Shown one piece after another: positions 6,318 through 12,374 of a DNA stretch of 12,374 bases. The notes beneath the pieces were generated by a model, which did no database searches, was not told the DNA's origin, and was given only the letters and a program-made list of their open reading frames with translations. Numbering within the stretch: position 1 is the stretch's first letter; each line of letters opens with the position of its first letter. The translations under genes and the position numbers were made by a program. The DNA lies in contig CALUQA010000090.1 of assembly GCA_944322775.1 (NCBI GenBank), positions 1 through 12,374 of the forward strand. Direction: 5' to 3'. Source of the stretch: an uncultured Elusimicrobiales bacterium. Lineage in GTDB: Bacteria > Elusimicrobiota > Elusimicrobia > Elusimicrobiales > Elusimicrobiaceae.

Positions 6318-7175
6318 TTAATGATAAGCGGGCCAGGCGCCGGCTTTGGTGCACACAAAGGCGGAAATTTTGACCGCCTCTTTATGCGCTTTTTGCAGGC
6401 TTTGTCCCGTCAAAATGTTATACACAAACGCACCGGAAAAACTGTCCCCGGCGCCGACGGTATCGGCCACTTCCACATGCGGAGTGGGCACGAAGGATTT
6501 TTCGCCGGGGGCATAGATGGAGCTGAATTTGTCGCCGGCGGTAAAAATGACATAGCGCAAATCAAACCGTTCCAGCAGGTCGCGGCAGACATCGTCGTCA
6601 CTGCCGGAAAGGGAGAACATTTCCCGCAGCACTTTGATTTCGTCGTCATTAAATTTAAAGATATTGGCTTTGCCCAGCAACATTTCTATGAGTTCTTTGC
6701 TGTAGTAATGTTGGCGTAAATTAATGTCAAAAAAGCGCAGTGCGTCTTTAGGGGCGTGGGTTAAAAGCGTTTCTATGGTTTGGCGGGAATCTTTGTGGCG
6801 CAGCGCTAAAGAACCAAAACACACGCAATCTGCTTTTTGCACCAGTTCTTCGCTTTCTTTGGTAAGCGGAATATGGTCCCAGGCCACATTTTCCACAATC
6901 GTATAATCGGGAATGCCATTTTGCAATTTTACTTTCACGTGTCCCGTCGGATAGGGCAGCACAGCCACTTGGTGAGCAATGCCGGCTTTGTCCAGCTCTT
7001 GCAAAATTTCTTTGCCAAATTCGTCATTGCCTACGGCGCTGACGGCGTAGCCTTCCGCCCCCAGCTGCGTGGCGTGATAGACAAAGTTAATCGGGGCGCC
7101 GCCGGCGCGTTTTCCGCTGGGCAGCATGTCCCATAAAAGTTCTCCAATACCTACAACGATTGGTTTTTTATTCAT
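6318..7175 (-). CDS. PfkB-family sugar kinase, probable fructokinase
   Basis: This is a 285-residue cytosolic kinase of the ribokinase/PfkB family, close to the usual 290-320. It would phosphorylate a sugar with ATP. Signature 1 appears as GGAPINF (25-31), within the sugar-binding start GELLWDMLPSGKRAGGAPINF. FDINLR (149-154) carries the conserved D-x-N-x-R pattern. Signature 2 is DTVGAGDSFSGAF (238-250), with D244 as the catalytic base and the GAGD anion hole. The start is supported by GGGAG about 8 bases upstream of ATG. The N-terminus resembles annotated fructokinases more than ribokinases or 2-keto-3-deoxygluconate kinases, but specificity cannot be read from sequence alone. It is the first gene of a two-gene operon with the FHS transporter. 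I see no convincing promoter: TAAAAT occurs near 7205-7210 on the minus strand without a good -35 box. Confidence 0.88.
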   Translation of the reverse strand: MNKKPIVVGIGELLWDMLPSGKRAGGAPINFVYHATQLGAEGYAVSAVGNDEFGKEILQELDKAGIAHQVAVLPYPTGHVKVKLQNGIPDYTIVENVAWDHIPLTKESEELVQKADCVCFGSLALRHKDSRQTIETLLTHAPKDALRFFDINLRQHYYSKELIEMLLGKANIFKFNDDEIKVLREMFSLSGSDDDVCRDLLERFDLRYVIFTAGDKFSSIYAPGEKSFVPTPHVEVADTVGAGDSFSGAFVYNILTGQSLQKAHKEAVKISAFVCTKAGAWPAYH

Positions 7176-7376
7176 AAATTTTCTCCCGAAGAGGTCTTAC
7201 CCCTATTTTACACAAAATCGTCGGACAAAACACTACTTTTTTGCTGTTTTTTATTTATTCTCACCCCGCCTGTTTTGCTCAAACACACATAAAGAGGGCT
7301 TTCCTTTTGGCAAGGAAGATGCTCAAAATCGGCTTTGCAAAAGAGTTTCCGCCCGCGGACGCACCCAAAGAGGAAT

Positions 7377-7407
7377 AAAAAACCGCGCCGTTAAGCGGCG
7401 CGGTTTT
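7377..7407. terminator. Terminator of the ATP synthase operon
   Basis: An 8-bp stem, CCGCGCCG (7383-7390) with CGGCGCGG (7396-7403), has a TTAAG loop. Flanking A6 and T4 runs extend the pairing. On the minus strand it is followed by TTTTTT about 17 bases after the atpC stop. The symmetry means it could also stop plus-strand transcripts. The rest of the 7176-7376 gap shows no convincing gene. Confidence 0.9.
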
Positions 7408-7423
7408 AAACTGTCGGGCCCGT

Positions 7424-7837
7424 TTAGCCCAAGTGATGCTTCTTTACTTTCATGCGGGTAATGGCTTGTTTGATTTCCAGTTCGGCCAACTCAAAATCAA
7501 TGTCGGCGTCTTTATTGGAAAGAGAGGCTTTGGCGCGTTTGATTTTTTGTTTTTCTTCTTCTTCATCAATCTCGTCGGCCAAGTCGGCCCCTTCGGCAAA
7601 CACGTTTACGCTTTCACGCAAAATCTCGGCCAGCCCGCCCATGACGGCAAACTCTTCTTCTTTGCCGTCTTTTTTGTAACGCAGGGAACCAAAGCCCAGC
7701 TGCACAATCATCGGCAGATGGCCGGGCAGCACGCCCAGTTCCCCTTGCACGCCGGGCAGCACAACGGACTCTACCGCCAGGCCGTCCAGCAGTTGCTTTT
7801 GGGGAGTTACCAGATTTAAAGTCAGCGTTTTAGCCAT
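7424..7837 (-). CDS. atpC: F1Fo ATP synthase subunit epsilon
   Basis: This 137-residue protein is normal in length for bacterial epsilon (about 130-140). The N-terminal beta-sandwich (about 1-85) contains the family signature LPGVQGELGVLPGHLPMI (27-44). The C-terminal alpha-helical hairpin (about 88-135) is highly charged, with an acidic start DEIDEEEEKQK. Epsilon sits on the central stalk next to gamma and the c-ring, transmits rotation, and in many bacteria its C-terminal helices inhibit ATP hydrolysis. The ATG lies one base after the atpD stop (TAATATG) with only a weak purine-rich site, so translation is probably coupled to atpD. It is the last gene of the operon. Confidence 0.96.
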   Translation of the reverse strand: MAKTLTLNLVTPQKQLLDGLAVESVVLPGVQGELGVLPGHLPMIVQLGFGSLRYKKDGKEEEFAVMGGLAEILRESVNVFAEGADLADEIDEEEEKQKIKRAKASLSNKDADIDFELAELEIKQAITRMKVKKHHLG

Positions 7838-7838
7838 A

Positions 7839-9260
7839 TTAGTCTTCTTTTGCTTTTACTTTTTCATAGTTGGCAAGCACGTCTTCTATGCCGCCGCACA
7901 TGAAGAAGCAGGATTCGGGAATATGGTCATATTCCCCATTGACGATACCCTTGAAAGACTTGATCGTGTCGGACAATTTAACATATTTGCCCGGGCGGCC
8001 CGTAAACTGTTCGCCCACCGTAAACGGCTGGGAAAGGAACTTTTGAATTTTGCGGGCGCGGTTGACGGTCTTTTTGTCTTCGTCGGACAGTTCGTCCATA
8101 CCCAAAATGGCGATGATATCCTGCAAGTCTTTATATTTCTGCAGGATACGGCGCACGTCCTGCGCCACCTGATAGTGTTCTTGGCCGATGATGCGCGGGT
8201 CCAAAATGCGGGAAGTGGACTCCAACGGGTCCACGGCCGGATAAATACCCAAGCTGGCCAAAGAACGGGCCAACACGGTCGTCGCGTCCAAGTGAGAGAA
8301 CGTAGCCGCCACGCCGGGGTCGGTCAAGTCGTCGGCCGGCACATACACGGCCTGAATGGAGGTAATGGCGCCCTTTTTGGTAGACGTAATACGTTCCTGC
8401 AATTTGCCGATTTCGGTGTTCAGCGTCGGCTGGTAGCCCACGGCCGAAGGCATACGCCCAAGCAGGGCAGACACTTCGGAGTTGGCGAGCACAAAGCGGA
8501 AAATGTTATCCAAGAACAGCAGCACGTCCTGCCCCTTTACGTCGCGGAAATATTCCGCCTGCGTCAGGGCCGTCAAAGCCACTTTGGCGCGGGAGCCGGG
8601 GGGTTCGTTCATCTGCCCGTAAACCAGCACGGTTTTGTCCAAGACGGAGCTGCCGTCGCTGAGTTTGTTTTCCTGCATTTCCAGCCACAAATCGTTGCCT
8701 TCGCGGCTTCTTTCGCCCACGCCGCCAAAGACGGAGCTGCCGTGGTGTTCGCGCGCCACGTTGTTAATCAGTTCCATAATCAGCACGGTTTTGCCTACGC
8801 CGGCGCCGCCGAACAGACCCACCTTGCCGCCTTTCATGTACGGGGCAATCAAGTCCACCACTTTAATGCCGGTTTCAAACAATTCCGGCGTCGGGTTTTG
8901 TTCCTGCAGAGAAGGAGGATCTCTGTGAATGGGCATCTTTTCCGTGGCTTGAATGGGGCCGCGGTGATCCTGCGGCTGCCCCAGCACGTTCATCAAGCGC
9001 CCCAGACAGCCTTCGCCCACGGGCACTTTTAAGGCTGCGCCCGTATCGCGCGCTTCGGCGCCGCGCTGCAAGCCGTCGGTGCTTTCCAGCGCCACGCAAC
9101 GCACAATGCCGTCGCCCATTTGCTGGGCCACTTCCGCCATGATGACTTTGTCTTTGGAAAGTTGAATTTCAATGGCGTTTTCAATAGCCGGCAAGTGGGC
9201 CGCGTCAAACTGAATGTCTACGGCCGCACCGATTACCTGGCTTACTTTTCCGGTATTCAT
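7839..9260 (-). CDS. atpD: F1Fo ATP synthase subunit beta
   Basis: This is the catalytic F1 subunit, 473 residues, normal length. The P-loop is GGAGVGKT (151-158), followed by GERSREGNDLW (182-192), which holds the catalytic glutamate E183. The Walker B strand ends at DVLLFLDNIFRF (245-256), and SALLGRMPSAVGYQPTL (264-280), VYVPADDLTDP (305-315) and the DELSDED motif (389-395) follow. Three of these motifs are nearly invariant in beta subunits and the DELSDED segment is a close variant. One oddity is VLANSEVS (257-264), where most beta subunits have an Ala-Gly pair before the Ser/Thr-Glu; here Gly is Asn (codon AAC). The start ATG lies 18 bases after the atpG stop, with AAGGAT about 10 bases upstream. 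It is co-transcribed with atpG upstream and atpC downstream. Confidence 0.98.
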   Translation of the reverse strand: MNTGKVSQVIGAAVDIQFDAAHLPAIENAIEIQLSKDKVIMAEVAQQMGDGIVRCVALESTDGLQRGAEARDTGAALKVPVGEGCLGRLMNVLGQPQDHRGPIQATEKMPIHRDPPSLQEQNPTPELFETGIKVVDLIAPYMKGGKVGLFGGAGVGKTVLIMELINNVAREHHGSSVFGGVGERSREGNDLWLEMQENKLSDGSSVLDKTVLVYGQMNEPPGSRAKVALTALTQAEYFRDVKGQDVLLFLDNIFRFVLANSEVSALLGRMPSAVGYQPTLNTEIGKLQERITSTKKGAITSIQAVYVPADDLTDPGVAATFSHLDATTVLARSLASLGIYPAVDPLESTSRILDPRIIGQEHYQVAQDVRRILQKYKDLQDIIAILGMDELSDEDKKTVNRARKIQKFLSQPFTVGEQFTGRPGKYVKLSDTIKSFKGIVNGEYDHIPESCFFMCGGIEDVLANYEKVKAKED

Positions 9261-9278
9261 ATCTTTCTATCCTTACGT

Positions 9279-10181
9279 TTATCCGTTAAGGGCTTCTGCC
9301 CCGTTCACAATATCCAAAATTTCGTTGGTGATGCCCGCCTGGCGCACTTTGTTGAGCTTAACGCCCAACGCATCGGCCAATTCGCCGGCGTTTTTGCTGG
9401 CGGCGTCCATGGCGTTCATCGTGGCGGCCAGGTTGGCGGCCTGGCTTTCCAGCAAAACGCGGTACATGTACGCCTTCATCAAACGCGGCACCAAAATGCG
9501 GAAAATTTCTTTCACGCCCGGCTCAAACAAAAACTCCGTGGAGTCGTCCGTTTTTTCCGCATGCTGCAAAGCAAAAGGAAGCAGCGGCTCTTGCGCCAAA
9601 CGCTGGCTGCCCATGGACTTAAAATCGTTGTAAATCAGCGTGACGGAAGAAAGGTGTTGGTCGTAAAACTCTTTCATCACCGCTTCGCCAAGCAGCTCGG
9701 CATGGGCATACGTTACTTTGGGGAAAATGCCCACGCTGTCATAAACGATTTTAATATTGTCATAGCGCAAACGGCCAATAAAGTCGCGCCCTTTTTTGCC
9801 TATGCAAAAGACGGAAATTTCTTTGTCTTTATTTTCTTTTAAAAACGCAACTGCCGCGCGCAAAATAACTGCGTTGAACGAACCGGCCAGTCCTTTGTCG
9901 CCGGTGATGACCACCAGGCCGATTTTGGACGGGTCGCCGGTTTTATTGACAAAGAAACGGGAAGCCCAGCTTTCCGTCCCTTCCTGTTCCGGCAGGGCCA
10001 AAACTTCTTGCTTTAAATCGGCTACCATCTCCTGCATTTTTTTGGCAAACGGACGCGCATTATCCATGGCCTGCTGCGCTTTGCGTATGCGGGCGCTGGA
10101 AATCATCTTCATCGTCTGCATAATCTGCTGCGTGGAGCGGATAGCTTTTATGTTTTGGCGTATGTCGCGTAGCGATTCCAT
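9279..10181 (-). CDS. atpG: F1Fo ATP synthase subunit gamma
   Basis: Gamma is the rotor shaft of F1. This copy has 300 residues, within the usual 285-300. The N-terminal helix shows the family pattern LRDIRQNIKAIRSTQQIMQTMKMIS (4-28 region), ending in KMISSARIRKAQ. The central Rossmann-like part carries VVITGDKGLAGSFN (90-103). The C-terminal helix ends in the signature RQAGITNEILDIVNGAEAL (280-298). Start choice is clear: the upstream epimerase stop forms TAAGGA, which doubles as the ribosome site, 6 bases before the ATG. In most bacteria atpG directly follows atpA; here an epimerase gene lies between them. Confidence 0.97.
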   Translation of the reverse strand: MESLRDIRQNIKAIRSTQQIMQTMKMISSARIRKAQQAMDNARPFAKKMQEMVADLKQEVLALPEQEGTESWASRFFVNKTGDPSKIGLVVITGDKGLAGSFNAVILRAAVAFLKENKDKEISVFCIGKKGRDFIGRLRYDNIKIVYDSVGIFPKVTYAHAELLGEAVMKEFYDQHLSSVTLIYNDFKSMGSQRLAQEPLLPFALQHAEKTDDSTEFLFEPGVKEIFRILVPRLMKAYMYRVLLESQAANLAATMNAMDAASKNAGELADALGVKLNKVRQAGITNEILDIVNGAEALNG

Positions 10182-10190
10182 ACAATGTCC

Positions 10191-11120
10191 TTATTTGTTT
10201 CTGGCTTCCAAAATCTTTACGTAATCGGCAATGGCCGTTTCCAACGTATAGTCGGGCGTATAGCCAATTTTTTCGGTGGCCAACGTCATGTCGGCTTCCG
10301 TCTTGTTCTGGAAGAACGGATACGGATTGTCTATATAATCCGGCTCCAGATTGGTGCCCAGTTCGTGGTTGAGGCATTTGACCACGTCGTTGTAAGAGCG
10401 GGCAATGCCGGTGGCGCAGTTGTAAACGGCGGTTTCTTTGCCGTTTTGCAAAGCGCACAGGTTGGCTTTCACCACGTCTTTGACGTATACAAAGTCGCGC
10501 ATTTGTTCGCCGAATTTAAAAATGCGGGGGCGTTTGCCGGCTTTCATCTGATTATAGAGCTGATAGACCATGCTGGCCATTTTGCCTTTATAATCTTCGC
10601 CGGGGCCAAACACATTGAAATAGCGCAGACCGATAATTTTCATGTCCTGGTGGTCATGGGAAAACTTGCGTGCCACATTGTCGTCAATCACTTTGGAAAA
10701 ACCGTATACGTTTTCCGGGTGGGTGGGCTGGCTTTCTTTCATCGGCACGGCGCCGTTGCCGTACGTGGCGGCGGAAGAAGCATACACCACTTTGGGGATT
10801 TCGTTTTCGGCCGCATAGTTAAGCACATTGCGGAAAGCTTCCACATTTTGTTCCATCATTTCTTTTTGGTCCATAACCGTGGTGTCGGTGATGGCCGCTT
10901 CGTGGAAGATGGCGTCAAAATAGTCATTTTCCGGCAAGTACGTAAACAAATCGCCCGCAATCACGTCCCCTTTAAAACCAATCAGGTTTTTGAAGTGGCC
11001 GTTTTTGGAAAAGTCGTCAATAATGGTTACTTCATGGCCTTGGGCTTCCAGCGTTTTGGCAATGTTGCTGCCGATAAATCCGGCCCCGCCGGTGACCAAA
11101 TATTTTTTCTTTGTGTCCAT
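10191..11120 (-). CDS. hldD: ADP-L-glycero-D-manno-heptose-6-epimerase-like NAD(P)-dependent epimerase inside the atp operon
   Basis: This is a 309-residue extended short-chain dehydrogenase/epimerase. The nucleotide-binding fingerprint is GGAGFIGSN (11-19), with an acidic IIDD end to strand 2 (33-36). The catalytic triad is S116 (SSAATYG), Y139 and K143 (YGFSK). Several segments match HldD more closely than GalE or RfbB: IFHEAAITDTT (71-81), RYFNVFGPGEDYKGKMAS (166-183), RDFVYVKDV (208-216) and TEADMT (274-279). K178 occupies the place of the second catalytic lysine of E. coli HldD. That enzyme makes ADP-L-glycero-D-manno-heptose for the LPS inner core. The gene starts 10 bases after atpA, with a GGAG site that overlaps the atpA stop (TAGGAG), and ends 9 bases before atpG, so it is a full member of the operon. 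Another nucleotide-sugar substrate cannot be excluded. Confidence 0.85.
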   Translation of the reverse strand: MDTKKKYLVTGGAGFIGSNIAKTLEAQGHEVTIIDDFSKNGHFKNLIGFKGDVIAGDLFTYLPENDYFDAIFHEAAITDTTVMDQKEMMEQNVEAFRNVLNYAAENEIPKVVYASSAATYGNGAVPMKESQPTHPENVYGFSKVIDDNVARKFSHDHQDMKIIGLRYFNVFGPGEDYKGKMASMVYQLYNQMKAGKRPRIFKFGEQMRDFVYVKDVVKANLCALQNGKETAVYNCATGIARSYNDVVKCLNHELGTNLEPDYIDNPYPFFQNKTEADMTLATEKIGYTPDYTLETAIADYVKILEARNK

Positions 11121-11130
11121 GAATATTCTC

Positions 11131-12374
<1,244 letters not shown>

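Noticed and set aside
6307..6354. Upstream ATG giving a longer MFS transporter
   Set aside because: It lies inside the end of the kinase gene and adds a charged leader. The ATG at 6306 has a proper GGAG site just upstream.
7923..9032. Long open frame (369 codons) on the plus strand, opposite atpD
   Set aside because: It is a codon-bias shadow: atpD on the other strand is certain. The product is low-complexity His/Gly/Val/Phe-rich, typical of an antisense frame, with no recognised domain.

Overview
The window comes from a Gram-negative bacterium with moderate GC content. A beta-barrel-like outer-membrane protein with a signal peptide and a heptose epimerase of the LPS-core type both point to an outer membrane. 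The sequence alone does not fix the phylum. Elusimicrobiota, or another fermentative host-associated lineage, is a guess at low confidence. The fructokinase/FHS-transporter pair resembles ones I know from Bacteroidota.

Layout, left to right. (1) Minus strand, 1-1624: a deoxyhypusine-synthase-family gene whose stop codon overlaps the start of a truncated outer-membrane-protein gene that runs off the left edge. (2) A divergent intergenic region, 1625-1798, with candidate promoters on both strands and a hairpin in the leader of the synthase gene. (3) Plus strand, 1799-3046: glyA, which apparently starts at a CTG codon and ends at a bidirectional terminator. (4) Minus strand, 3103-5052: an SPFH/prohibitin-family membrane protein followed directly by a membrane-anchored Sel1-repeat protein. 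(5) Minus strand, 5140-7175: a PfkB-family sugar kinase (probable fructokinase) and an FHS-type MFS sugar transporter, ending in a strong terminator. (6) Minus strand, 7424-12374: the distal part of the F1Fo ATP synthase operon in the order atpA (5' truncated), an hldD-like epimerase, atpG, atpD, atpC, closed by a terminator.

The genes form compact operons with overlapping or near-touching ends. Shine-Dalgarno sequences are partly built into the preceding stop codons (TAGGAG after atpA, TAAGGA after the epimerase). Strong hairpins separate the units at about 3063-3088, 5088-5121 and 7377-7407. The ATP synthase genes supply F1 subunits alpha, gamma, beta and epsilon. atpB, atpE, atpF and atpH are not in the window and may lie past the right edge. 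The kinase/transporter pair would import and phosphorylate a hexose.

The main oddities are the epimerase gene inside the F1 gene cluster, the CTG start of glyA, the DHS-family enzyme with altered substrate-site residues coupled to an outer-membrane protein, and the SPFH-Sel1 pair. I found no CRISPR array, insertion sequence, tRNA or rRNA, and nothing I can defend as an entirely new system.
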